A DNA stretch of 64,000 nucleotides, from positions 1 to 64,000 of the forward strand of contig NZ_JOCF01000032.1 in assembly GCF_000720635.1 (NCBI RefSeq), given 5' to 3'. Shown here in pieces: positions 15,375 to 24,282 of the stretch. This DNA is from Streptomyces sp. NRRL WC-3742 (lineage in GTDB: Bacteria; Actinomycetota; Actinomycetes; Streptomycetales; Streptomycetaceae). The position numbers were made by a program, and so were the translations under genes. Position 1 is the stretch's first letter. Every line of letters starts with the position of its first letter. The notes under the pieces are model-generated. The model did not search any database, was not told where the DNA came from, and saw only the letters and a program-made list of their open reading frames with translations.

Positions 15375-18121
15375 TCAGGACAGGCGCCGCCCCAGCGGCA
15401 CCCGGGAGCGGGTGAACAGCGCGGCGAGCAGGCCCGCCGCCACCGGCAGCACCAGCACGACCAGCAGCAGTTCCCCCCACGGCGCGGTGATCAGCGCCGG
15501 CTGCGCGCCGAACCCGCGGGCCCGGGACTTGAGCAGCCCCACCGCCGGGACGAACCCGTTGGCCGCCCCGAGCAGCGCCCCGAGCATCGCGATCAGCGTG
15601 CACTGCAGACCGGCCATGGTGCGCCGGATGCGGGGCGGGGCGCCGACCGCGGCGAGGGTGGCCTGGTCCTGCCGGGAGTCGGCGGCGGCGAGGCCCGTGG
15701 CGATGCAGGCCGCGCCGAGTACGACCAGGCCGGCGAAGCCGCTGAGGGCCAGGGTGAGCGCGTCGCTCTTGGGCTGGAAGCCGCGTTCGATCTCCAGCCG
15801 TCCGAAGCGGTCGAGCTGTACGGCGGACGCCTCGGCGCGCTGCTGCGCCTTGCGGTCGGGCGGGGTGGCGGGCAGCCAGACGGCGCCGACGGGTTCGGCG
15901 GACAGGCCGAGCCCGGCCAGGGCGGTGGGGGCCATCAGGCCCTGGGCGAAGCGGGCGGCGTCCGGGGCCTCGACGACCAGGGCGTCGACGGCGACCTCCT
16001 GGAGGTCCGGCTTGGGGACCTCCCCGGGCCGGACGGGGGCGCCGCCGCCTCGCATCTGGAGCACGGCCTTGCCGTCCGCGCCGACCAGCGTCCGGTCGAA
16101 GACGAGCAACTTGCCCGCCGCCAGGGCTTGTTCGGCCGCCGGGTCGTGCAGGCCGAACTGGTTGTGCAGCACGGTGACGTCGCCGGAGGCGAGGTGCGGC
16201 GGGGCGGCGAGGCGGTGCCAGTCCGTCGGGCCCTTGAGCTGGACGACGCTGGAGCAGCCCTGGCAGAACCGGTAGACGACCTGCCCGAGGTCGCCGCGCG
16301 GCCCGAGCCCGCCGAGCTGCTTCTCCACCTCGGCGCGCACCTGGAGGGCCTGAGGCCCGCTGAGGTGGGTGCTCAACTGGACGGCGCCGTACGGGGCCTG
16401 CGGCCGGTAGTCGCGCCGGTTCTCCGCGTCGGTGCTGGTGCTGTACACCCCGATGGCGACGGCTCCGGCGACGGCGGCCATCACGGCGGCGACGGCGGGA
16501 GCGGTGCGCGAGCGGTGCCGGGCGGCGTCGCGCAGGGCGAGCCGGGGGCCGAGCGGCAGGCGGCCGGCGATCCGGCCGAAGAGGGCGACGAGGACGGGCG
16601 TGCAGGCGAGCAGGCCGAGTTCGGCGAGGACGGAGCCGCCGAGCACGGTGAGGGTGCGGGCGTCGTAGGTGCCGACCACCGGGCGGTCGTGGGACAGGGC
16701 GCCCGCGCCGTACACCGCGAGGGCGCCGCCGGCCAGGATCATCAGCAGGCCGAGCAGGGCGATCCGGCGGCTGGGCGCGCGCACGGTGTCCCGGTCGGAG
16801 AGGCCCGCGGTGACGCTGCGCCGGGCGGCCTGGAGGGCGGGCAGGGCGGCGGCGAGCAGGGCGGTGAGCAGGCCGATCCCGGCGATGGCCAGCAGGTCCA
16901 GCGGCGGGACGGCGAAGTGCCCGAAGCGCGAGCCGCCGGCCCGTTCGATCCACGGCCGCAGTACGGCGACCGTACCGGTGCCCACGGCCACGCCGATCAG
17001 CGCGCCGACGGCGCCGAGGACGAGAGCGCCGCCGAGCACCACCGCGCCGACGTGGCCGCGCCGGCCTCCGGCCGCGCCGAGCAGGGCGAGCTGGCGGCGG
17101 GAGCGGCGGGCGCCGACGGCGAAGGCGGGCCCGGCCAGCAGGGCGACCTCGAGCAGGGCCATGCCGGTGACGGTGGCCACGATGACCCGGGTGCTGTTGC
17201 CGGTGGCCGGGTCCCGGTAGGTGCGCGAGTCCCGGTAGTAGGGGATGGCGCCCTCGGGCGGCGGGGCGAGCGCGACGGAGCGCGCGGTGAGGGTGAAGCC
17301 GTACCTGTTCGCCTCCTGGACCTTGGCCCAGTCGATCGAGGCCCCGGCCGGGAGCCTGACCAGCCAGGCCCGCTGCCCGGTGGTGGCGCGGTCGGCGGGC
17401 CCGGCGCCGGCGGCGGCCCCGGGTTGCTGGGCGGCGCTCAGCAGGTCGAGCAACTCGCCGGGCCGGGCGACGAGTTCGGCCCGGCCGAGCTCGCCGGGGC
17501 GCTCGACGACGCCGGTGACGGTGAAGGCGGCGCCCTCCAGGCCCTGGACGGTGGTGGTGCCGCCGACCTTGAGGCCGCCGCGCTCCAGGAAGGCCCGGCT
17601 GGCGGCGAGTTCGTGCGCCGTCGAGGGCGCGCGGCCCTCGACGAGGTCGAGCCGGCCCCGCCAGATCCGGTCGCCGAGGTCGGCCTCGGAGATCGCGGCG
17701 CGCACCAGCCCCTCGGGGGAGGTGGCGCCGGTCTCGGGCGCGGAGCGGGCGGGGGTGAGCGTGCTGCCGGGCGGCAGCAGCGAGGTGACCAGGGTGGCCG
17801 GGTCGGTGCCCGCGGCCTTGAGCTGCTCGGCGGTGGGCTGGGCGTCGGGGCGCGGCTGGACGACGAAGGAGCCGTCCTCGGCGATGGGCGCCTGCTCGAC
17901 GATCTGGCCGGGGTTGAGCGCGTTGACGTAGGCGTCCGCGCCGCCGACGACGCGCTCGACCCGTTCGGCGGGGGTGAGTTGGCCGCTGCGGTGGACGACG
18001 TCGGCGCCGGTGACGCCGAGGACGGGCAGGGCGATCATGGCGACGATCAGGGCGCTGCGGCCCTTGGCGCGCAGTGCGTCGCGGCGGGCGAGGCGCAGCG
18101 CGACCTTCCAGGCTCCGAACC

Positions 18122-18125
<4 letters not shown>
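15375..18125 (-). CDS. ABC transporter permease, MacB/FtsX type
   Basis: 916 aa from GTG 18125, overlapping the ATPase stop (GTGA). Long FtsX-family permease with a first membrane helix at residues ~20-45, a large extracytoplasmic region, clustered helices in the middle (VIVATVTGMALLEVALLAG onward), and a second FtsX unit whose helices end at the C-terminus (LLLVVLVLPVAAGLLAALFT). A cysteine pair occurs in FCQGCSS. Two FtsX halves in one chain suit a homodimeric or monomeric exporter partnered with the adjacent ATPase. The substrate could be a lipoprotein, peptide or antibiotic; it cannot be determined here. Confidence 0.9.
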
Positions 18126-18928
<803 letters not shown>

Positions 18929-18956
18929 GCCTCCCCCTCGTGTGCTGTTCAGCTGC

Positions 18957-18996
18957 ATATGTCGGTGAACTATATGTCGGTGAACTGTATATGTCG
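18957..18996 (-). promoter_or_regulatory. Direct-repeat operator of the ABC exporter operon
   Basis: ATATGTCGGTGAACT occurs twice head to tail (18957-18971, 18972-18986), followed by ATATGTCG at 18989-18996, about 30-65 bases before the ATPase start. The AT-rich arms within GC-rich DNA also supply TATA-like -10 candidates for the minus strand. No regulator gene is adjacent. Confidence 0.6.
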
Positions 18997-19043
18997 AGGC
19001 GCGGGGCATGGGGGTGCGGAAGATCGGAGGTTTGGTCAAGGTT

Positions 19044-19057
19044 CTACAAAGATGTAG
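19044..19057. promoter_or_regulatory. CTACA-N4-TGTAG dyad
   Basis: Perfect 5-bp inverted repeat CTACA AAGA TGTAG between the divergent ABC exporter and the Mg2+ transporter leader. It carries TACA/TGTA half-sites as in BlaI/MecI operators, though the spacer is longer than in the staphylococcal box. Confidence 0.4.
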
Positions 19058-19125
19058 AGGAAGGGCCGAAAGGAGGCGCGGGCCGTCCGCGAGAGGGCTA
19101 TGCTTCTCGAGGTTTAGAAAGGCAC

Positions 19126-19284
19126 CTCGTTCGGTGAGGCGTCTTCACGGACACAGGCCACTGACCCGACGACGTCGAGAGACGCCCAGGTTCAGGACAG
19201 ATCTTCCCGAGTTAAGGGTTGATCCCAAGTGGCTTCCGGCTCAGCCGAGTCGGACACGCCGTGGAGTGCCAAAGCTCTGACGAG
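19126..19284 (+). ncRNA. M-box (ykoK) magnesium riboswitch aptamer
   Basis: Sequence and order of conserved blocks match the M-box: a closing helix CTCGT...ACGAG (19126-19130 / 19280-19284), then CGGTGAGGC, then CACGGACACAGGCCACTG, GTCGAGAGACGCC, AGTTAAGGGTTGATCCCAAG and GTGGAGTGCCAAAGCTCTGA. M-boxes bind several Mg2+ ions and switch off downstream genes when Mg2+ is high. The next genes encode an NRAMP-related transporter and MgtC, a fitting regulon. Recognition is by motif; a covariance-model score was not computed. Confidence 0.88.
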
Positions 19285-19338
19285 TTGGGGTGGACCGGTT
19301 CCGTGTGGGCCGGTGTGCTCCTTGCCGTGTCGCGATGC

Positions 19339-19357
19339 GGCGCACAGTCGGTGCGCC
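19339..19357 (+). promoter_or_regulatory. Hairpin in the M-box expression platform
   Basis: GGCGCAC-AGTCG-GTGCGCC, 7-bp perfect stem between the aptamer and the leader ORF. It is followed by the GC-rich CCCCGGCCGGG rather than a U-tract, so it is more likely a Rho-related or translational element than a classical terminator. Confidence 0.45.
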
Positions 19358-19381
19358 CCCGGCCGGGAGGAGGCGAGAACC

Positions 19382-19453
19382 ATGGACTGCAGTAGTCCGG
19401 GCCACAGTTGCCCCTATCCCCGCATGCTCTCGTACACCTCCGGCACGCGGTAA
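19382..19453 (+). CDS. Putative 23-aa leader peptide between the M-box and the transporter gene
   Basis: ATG 19382 is preceded by GGGAGGAGG ending 8 bases upstream, one of the strongest Shine-Dalgarno sequences in the window. The peptide is 23 residues, with Pro at positions 6, 11 and 13 (CPYPRM) and two Cys, ending in TAA 19451-19453. Immediately after the stop lies CCTCCCC, which could pair with the GGGAGG and sequester it. Proline-containing leader peptides regulate Mg2+ genes in enteric bacteria (mgtL, mgtP), so a coupled control is plausible. No homolog is known to me; translation is unproven. Confidence 0.45.
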   Translation: MDCSSPGHSCPYPRMLSYTSGTR

Positions 19454-19649
19454 CAACCTCCCCTGCGCGTTTCTCAAGGCCCTTCGTCCCGAGCCCAGCC
19501 ATCCGCGGACGCAAGCCGCCTGACGCTTCGTCACGTCCGTACGGCCGCCGCCGCTCAGCGCCGCCGTGCGGAGTCGACGACGCATGCCCGCAGGGGGACC
19601 GCCGCTGCGTGCCCCCAGTCGCCCCACCCGGGGCAAGGGAGGCTCCGCC

Positions 19650-21326
19650 ATGACCAACGTGATGCTTGACCCGAAGGTCCCCGCCGCCCACCGCAGCGCC
19701 GTACTCGACGACGCCCACGTCGGCGACATCAAGGGCGCGCTCGGCACCATCCGCCTCGACGACGACGCACCCCGCCAGGGCCTCTCCGTCCGCCTCAAGA
19801 CCCTCCTCGCGATCATCGGCCCCGGCCTGATCGTCATGGTCGGCGACAACGACGCCGGCGCCTTCTCCACCTACGGCCAGGCCGGGCAGAACTACGGCAC
19901 CCAGCTGCTGTGGACGCTGCTGATGCTGATCCCGGTGCTGTACGTGAACCAGGAGATGGTGCTGCGCCTGGGCGCCGTCACCGGCGTCGGCCACGCCCGG
20001 CTCATCCTGGAGCGCTTCGGCAGGTTCTGGGGCGCCTTCAGCGTCATCGACCTGTTCCTCCTCAACGCCCTGACGCTGGTCACCGAGTTCATCGGCGTGA
20101 CGCTGGCGGCCGGGTACCTGGGCCTGCCCAAGGCCGCCGCCGTGGTCCTGGCGGCGGCGATCATCATCGCCTCGGCCTTCACCGGCTCCTTCCAGCGCTT
20201 CGAGCGGGTGGCGATCACACTCTGCATAGGCTCGCTGCTGCTGGTCCCGATCTACTTCATGGTCCACCCCAAGTCCTCGCAGATGGCCCACGACTTCGTG
20301 GTCCCGCACATGCCGGGCGGCTCCGGCCAGCTCGCCGCCGTCATGATGGTCATCATCTCGATCGTCGGCACCACCGTGGCGCCCTGGCAGCTGTTCTTCC
20401 AGCAGTCGTACGTCATCGACAAGCGGATCACCCCGCGTTTCATGCGGTACGAGAAGGTCGACCTGTGGATCGGGATCGTCGTGGTGATCGTGGGCGCCGC
20501 CGCGATGATCGGCATCACCGCCGCGGCCTTCGCGGGCACCGACGGATTCGGCCAGTTCTCGGACGCGGCCGCGCTGGCCAAGGGCATCGAGGACAAGGCC
20601 GGGCGCCTCGCGGGTGTCCTGTTCGCCGTCGCACTGCTGGACGCCTCGATCATCGGCGCCTTCGCGGTCTCGCTCTCCACCGCGTACGCCATCGGGGACG
20701 TCTTCGGGATCAAGCACTCGCTGCACCGCGGGGTCAAGGGCGCCAAGGGCTTCTACGCCGTCTACGCGGGCCTGGTCGTCGCCGCGGCCGCCATCACCCT
20801 GCTCTCCACCTCCTACACCCAGGGCCTGATGACGCAGTTCGTGCAGGTGCTGGCCGGGGTGCTGCTGCCCTCCGCCACCGTCTTCCTCCTGCTGCTCTGC
20901 AACGACAGGGCCGTCCTGGGCCCCTGGGTCAACGGGCCCAGGACCAACGCCTTCACCGCCACGGTGGTCGGGGTGCTGGTGATGCTCTCGCTGATCCTCA
21001 CCGCCGCCGTGGTCTGGCCGGACATCTCCTCGGACGCGATCCTGACGATCATGGCGGGATGCGGCGTGACCGGGGTCATCGTGGCCGGGTACTTCTTCGT
21101 CGCGGGCCGCAAGGGCACCAAGGAGGACCCTCTCCCAGCCTCCGGCCGGGGGCGCCCCCATGACCGCACCGGCCGCGAGAACTGGCGCATGCCCCCGCTG
21201 GAGACCCTCGCCAAGCCCGCCATGTCCACCGCCCGCAAGCTCGGCATGGGCGCCCTGCGCGCCTACCTGCTGATCGCGATGGTCATGGTCATCATCAAGG
21301 TCGTCCAGACCGCCCTGAACCACTGA
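19650..21326 (+). CDS. NRAMP-related magnesium transporter (NRMT type)
   Basis: 558 aa from ATG 19650, with GGGAGG upstream. About eleven membrane segments after a ~50-residue cytosolic N-terminus. NRAMP fold, but the canonical metal motifs are changed: the TM1 DPGN region reads GDNDAG (residues 65-70) and the TM6 MPH region reads VAPWQLF (243-249). These substitutions characterise the NRAMP-related Mg2+ transporters described in bacteria, rather than Mn2+/Fe2+ MntH. The M-box leader supports Mg2+ as substrate. The C-terminal ~70 residues are hydrophilic before one last helix. MgtC follows 131 bases downstream. Confidence 0.88.
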   Translation: MTNVMLDPKVPAAHRSAVLDDAHVGDIKGALGTIRLDDDAPRQGLSVRLKTLLAIIGPGLIVMVGDNDAGAFSTYGQAGQNYGTQLLWTLLMLIPVLYVNQEMVLRLGAVTGVGHARLILERFGRFWGAFSVIDLFLLNALTLVTEFIGVTLAAGYLGLPKAAAVVLAAAIIIASAFTGSFQRFERVAITLCIGSLLLVPIYFMVHPKSSQMAHDFVVPHMPGGSGQLAAVMMVIISIVGTTVAPWQLFFQQSYVIDKRITPRFMRYEKVDLWIGIVVVIVGAAAMIGITAAAFAGTDGFGQFSDAAALAKGIEDKAGRLAGVLFAVALLDASIIGAFAVSLSTAYAIGDVFGIKHSLHRGVKGAKGFYAVYAGLVVAAAAITLLSTSYTQGLMTQFVQVLAGVLLPSATVFLLLLCNDRAVLGPWVNGPRTNAFTATVVGVLVMLSLILTAAVVWPDISSDAILTIMAGCGVTGVIVAGYFFVAGRKGTKEDPLPASGRGRPHDRTGRENWRMPPLETLAKPAMSTARKLGMGALRAYLLIAMVMVIIKVVQTALNH

Positions 21327-21400
21327 GCCGCTCGCGCCCCGTACGGACGGGCGGCGGGCCCAGGCTCACCGCCCGTCCTTCCCCTTTCCGCTGAAACCCC

Positions 21401-21440
21401 ATGAAGTCCCCTGAAGTCCGCTGAAGTCCGCTGAAGTCCT
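21401..21440. repeat. 10-bp tandem repeats upstream of mgtC
   Basis: Four consecutive units around TGAAGTCC (21401-21410, 21411-21420, 21421-21430, 21431-21440), with a degenerate fifth at 21391. They end 5 bases before the mgtC Shine-Dalgarno sequence, so copy-number change would alter the leader length. Confidence 0.8.
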
Positions 21441-21457
21441 CCGAAGGAGGTGCCGCC

Positions 21458-22192
21458 GTGCACACCCTGACCACCGTCGAGTTCCTGGTCCGGCTCGCCA
21501 CCGGCGTCGCCTGCGGCGCGCTGATCGGTGTCGAACGTCAGTGGCGGGCCCGTATGGCGGGCCTGCGCACCAACGCCCTGGTCGCGGCCGGGGCCACCCT
21601 GTTCGTCCTGTACAGCGAGGCCGTCGGCGACTCCGGCAGCCCCACCCGGGTCGCCTCGTACGTCGTCTCCGGCATCGGCTTCCTCGGCGGTGGCGTGATC
21701 CTGCGCGACGGCGCCGGTGTGCGGGGCCTCAACACGGCTGCCACGCTGTGGTGTTCGGCCGCCGTCGGGGTGCTGGCGGCCTCCGGCAAGCTCGAGCTCG
21801 CCGTCCTCGGCACCGTCGCCGTGCTCGCCGTCCACCTGATCCTGCGCCCGGCCGGCCGGCTCCTCGACCGGGCCCCGCAGTCCGGCAGCGACCCGGACGC
21901 CACCTGCCGCGCCATCGTGCACCTGGAGTGCGACCGCAGGTCCGAGACCCACATCCGGGCCCTGCTGCTCCAGGCCCTCGCCGCCTCCGGCCTCGCCCCC
22001 ACGGGCCTGCGCGTCCGCCGCACCGACTCCGGGGACGCCACCAGCGTGCGCGCCACCGTCGCCGTCACCGGCCAGGTCGCCCCCGCCCTGGAGCAGGTCG
22101 TCACCCGGCTCTCGCTGGAGCCGGGCGTACGGGACCTGCACTGGCACCTGGAGGGCGAGGCCGACGACTCCGGGAACGAGGCCCTCGCCTGA
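21458..22192 (+). CDS. MgtC/SapB-family protein
   Basis: 244 aa from GTG 21458, with GGAGGTG at ideal spacing. N-terminal membrane domain with the MgtC signatures ALIGVERQWRARMAGLRTNA and SGIGFLGGGVILRDG, then RGLNTAATLWCSAAVGVLA. The C-terminal ~90 residues are a soluble ACT-like domain. MgtC proteins support growth at low Mg2+, reportedly by modulating F-ATP synthase and phosphate uptake rather than carrying Mg2+ themselves. It lies downstream of the M-box/NRAMP gene and is probably co-transcribed with it. Confidence 0.92.
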   Translation: MHTLTTVEFLVRLATGVACGALIGVERQWRARMAGLRTNALVAAGATLFVLYSEAVGDSGSPTRVASYVVSGIGFLGGGVILRDGAGVRGLNTAATLWCSAAVGVLAASGKLELAVLGTVAVLAVHLILRPAGRLLDRAPQSGSDPDATCRAIVHLECDRRSETHIRALLLQALAASGLAPTGLRVRRTDSGDATSVRATVAVTGQVAPALEQVVTRLSLEPGVRDLHWHLEGEADDSGNEALA

Positions 22193-22241
22193 GGCGGTAG
22201 AACGGAGGGATCGTCACGCCGAGCCACCCTGGGAGAGAGCG

Positions 22242-22919
22242 ATGCTGACCCCCGACCACGAACACGGCCCGCTGGTGCCGATGCTGCTGGTGCTGACCGT
22301 CGTCACCGGGGTGGTCGACGCCGTCAGCTACCTCGAGCTCGGGCACGTCTTCGTCGCCAACATGACGGGCAACGTGGTCTTCCTCGGCTTCGCCCTCGCG
22401 GGCGCGGCGGGCCTGTCGGCCACGGCCTCGCTGGCGGCGCTCGCCGCCTTCCTCCTCGGCGCGGCCGCCGGCGGGTACCTCGCCCGCCGACTGCCCGGGC
22501 ACCGGGGCCACCTGCTCACCGCCGCCGTGGCCGGGCAGGCGGTGCTCGTGGCGGCGGCCACCGTGCTGGCGGCGCTGGCGGGGCACGAGGCGGAGGGCGT
22601 GCGCTACACCCTGATCGGGCTGCTGGGCTTCGCCATGGGCGGGCAGAACGCGGTGGTCCGCTCGCTGAAGGTGCCCGACCTCACCACCACCGTGCTCACC
22701 ATGACCATCACGGCCCTCGCCGCGGACCGCACCGGCCCGCGCCGACTGGCCTCCGCGGTCTGGATGTTCGCCGGCGCCCTCCTCGGCGCGCTCCTCGTGC
22801 TCCACGCGAACGTGCCGGTCGCCCTGTCCCTGGCGCTCGTCCTCCTGGTGGGCGTCGCCGCCGTGACCCACCTGGCCTCGCGGCCCCACCTGTCCCAGGG
22901 CTGGACGGCTCCGCGCTGA
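22242..22919 (+). CDS. YoaK-family (DUF1275) membrane protein
   Basis: 225 aa with about six to seven hydrophobic helices. DUF1275 hallmarks: VVTGVVDAVSYLELGHVFVA, N-M-T-G-N-V-V-F-L-G, and GFAMGGQNAVVR. Function of the family is unknown (putative small-molecule or ion carrier). ATG with GGGAGAG. It follows mgtC by 49 bases on the same strand, so it may share the transcript, but no direct link to magnesium is known. Confidence 0.9.
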   Translation: MLTPDHEHGPLVPMLLVLTVVTGVVDAVSYLELGHVFVANMTGNVVFLGFALAGAAGLSATASLAALAAFLLGAAAGGYLARRLPGHRGHLLTAAVAGQAVLVAAATVLAALAGHEAEGVRYTLIGLLGFAMGGQNAVVRSLKVPDLTTTVLTMTITALAADRTGPRRLASAVWMFAGALLGALLVLHANVPVALSLALVLLVGVAAVTHLASRPHLSQGWTAPR

Positions 22920-22930
22920 GGCCGAGGCGG

Positions 22931-23584
22931 TTAGGAGTCCTCGCGGTGGGGCGCGGTCCGGCCGGTCCAGCGGGGCTCGTGCCGGGCCCAACTCGCCGTC
23001 CAGGCGCGGTCGGCGCGGCGGTCGAGGGCCTGGAGGCGCAGCCGCAGCGCGAGCACGAGGAGGGCGAGGACGGAGAGCAGGGCGCCGGTGCCGATGCAGG
23101 CGGCGCCGACGGCGACGGCGGAGCGGTCGAGCGGGGCTGAGGCGGGGTTGCCCGCCGGGTCGACCCAGATCGGCAGGACGGTGCCGCCCAGCACGCTGCG
23201 CGGGGCCTCGACGGTGCCGGTGTGCGGGGTGCCCGCCGGGTAGGACCAGGCGGCCGCGACGGTGGTGCGGGTGTTGTAGCCGGTGAAGCGGCCGCCCGCC
23301 GCGCCGTGGTCGGGGGTGTCGAGCACGACGGCGTCGACGCGGTGCAGCCGGGTGTGGTCGCGGTCGGCCTGCGCCGCGCTCGTACGGAAGGAGACCAGCG
23401 CGCCGCCGGTGGAGAGGGCGACGGCGAGCAGGGCGCCGAGGACGGCGAGGACCCAGGCGCGGGAGCGGGAGCGGTCGAGGGGGCGGACGAGCGCTTCGTG
23501 CCGGGCACCGAGGGCCCGCCTCAGGTGCCGGCCGGTTCGCCGCGACAGCGACGCGGGCCGGGCCGGGCGGGGTGTCCTGGACAC
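22931..23584 (-). CDS. Rv1733c-like two-helix membrane protein
   Basis: 217 aa from GTG 23584 with GAGGAG upstream. Arg-rich N-terminus, a membrane helix at ~43-65, an extracytoplasmic domain with the family's Y-x-P-A-G-T-P-H-x-G-x-V stretch and PIWVDPAGNP, then a second helix at ~160-185 and a charged tail. This matches Rv1733c-type proteins of actinomycetes, which are expressed in dormancy in mycobacteria and have unknown biochemistry. It is divergent from the padR operon. Confidence 0.8.
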   Translation of the reverse strand: MSRTPRPARPASLSRRTGRHLRRALGARHEALVRPLDRSRSRAWVLAVLGALLAVALSTGGALVSFRTSAAQADRDHTRLHRVDAVVLDTPDHGAAGGRFTGYNTRTTVAAAWSYPAGTPHTGTVEAPRSVLGGTVLPIWVDPAGNPASAPLDRSAVAVGAACIGTGALLSVLALLVLALRLRLQALDRRADRAWTASWARHEPRWTGRTAPHREDS

Positions 23585-23720
23585 GTTGAAGGCTCCTCAA
23601 AGGTACGTGAACGCACAGGTGTTCGTTACTCAATCTCCACCTGATGCTCCCTCGACGGCGCCTCGCGCACAAGAGTGGTGCGGGCGCCCGGCGCCTCTCC
23701 GAGGGTTATCCGCTCCGGCT

Positions 23721-23748
23721 ATACACTCAGTATGTACTCCGGGTGTAT
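23721..23748 (+). promoter_or_regulatory. PadR-type operator in the padR promoter
   Basis: ATACAC (23721-23726) and GTGTAT (23743-23748) form an inverted repeat with a 16-base spacer that itself contains AGTA-TG-TACT. It ends 9 bases before the padR ATG, overlapping the core promoter or a near-leaderless start. AT-rich ATAC/GTAT arms are typical of PadR autoregulatory sites. Confidence 0.6.
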
Positions 23749-23757
23749 GGTCCTCTC

Positions 23758-24282
23758 ATGAGTGTTCCTCTGACCCTGTTGGGGCTGCTTGAGCGGGAGC
23801 CGAGCCACGGCTACGACCTCAAGCGCGACTACGACGCCTTCTTCGGCCGGGGCAAGCCCCTCCCGTACGGCCAGGTGTACTCGACCCTCGGCCGGCTGGC
23901 CCGGGACGGCAAGGTGATGGCGGGCGAGGCGGAACCCGGCGACGGCCCGGACCGCAAGCGCTACGTGATCACCGAGACCGGCGCCACCGAGTTCGAGACC
24001 TGGCTCAAGGAGCCCGTCGCCCCCGAACCCACCCTCCAGTCCACCCTGTTCACCAAGGTCGTCCTGGCCCTGATGCTCGGCCGCGACGCCCAGGAGTACC
24101 TGGACACCCAGCGCGCCGCCCACCTGCGCCGGATGCGCGAGCTCACCGAACTGCGCCGCAGCGGACCGCTGGTGGACGCCCTGCTCGCCGACCACGGCCT
24201 GTTCCACCTGGACGCCGACCTGCGTTGGATCGACCTGACCACCGCCCGACTCGACGCGCTCGCCGCGGAGGTGCGCCCGTGA
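23758..24282 (+). CDS. PadR-family transcriptional regulator
   Basis: 174 aa from ATG 23758. Winged-helix N-terminus: TLLGLLEREPSHGYDLKRDY and GQVYSTLGRLARDGKV, the PadR signature; then a C-terminal helical dimerisation domain (Vir_C-like, AQEYLDTQRAAHLRRMREL). First gene of a padR-ATPase-permease operon, with GTGA overlaps throughout. It probably represses the exporter until a ligand, possibly the exported compound, binds. Confidence 0.92.
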   Translation: MSVPLTLLGLLEREPSHGYDLKRDYDAFFGRGKPLPYGQVYSTLGRLARDGKVMAGEAEPGDGPDRKRYVITETGATEFETWLKEPVAPEPTLQSTLFTKVVLALMLGRDAQEYLDTQRAAHLRRMRELTELRRSGPLVDALLADHGLFHLDADLRWIDLTTARLDALAAEVRP

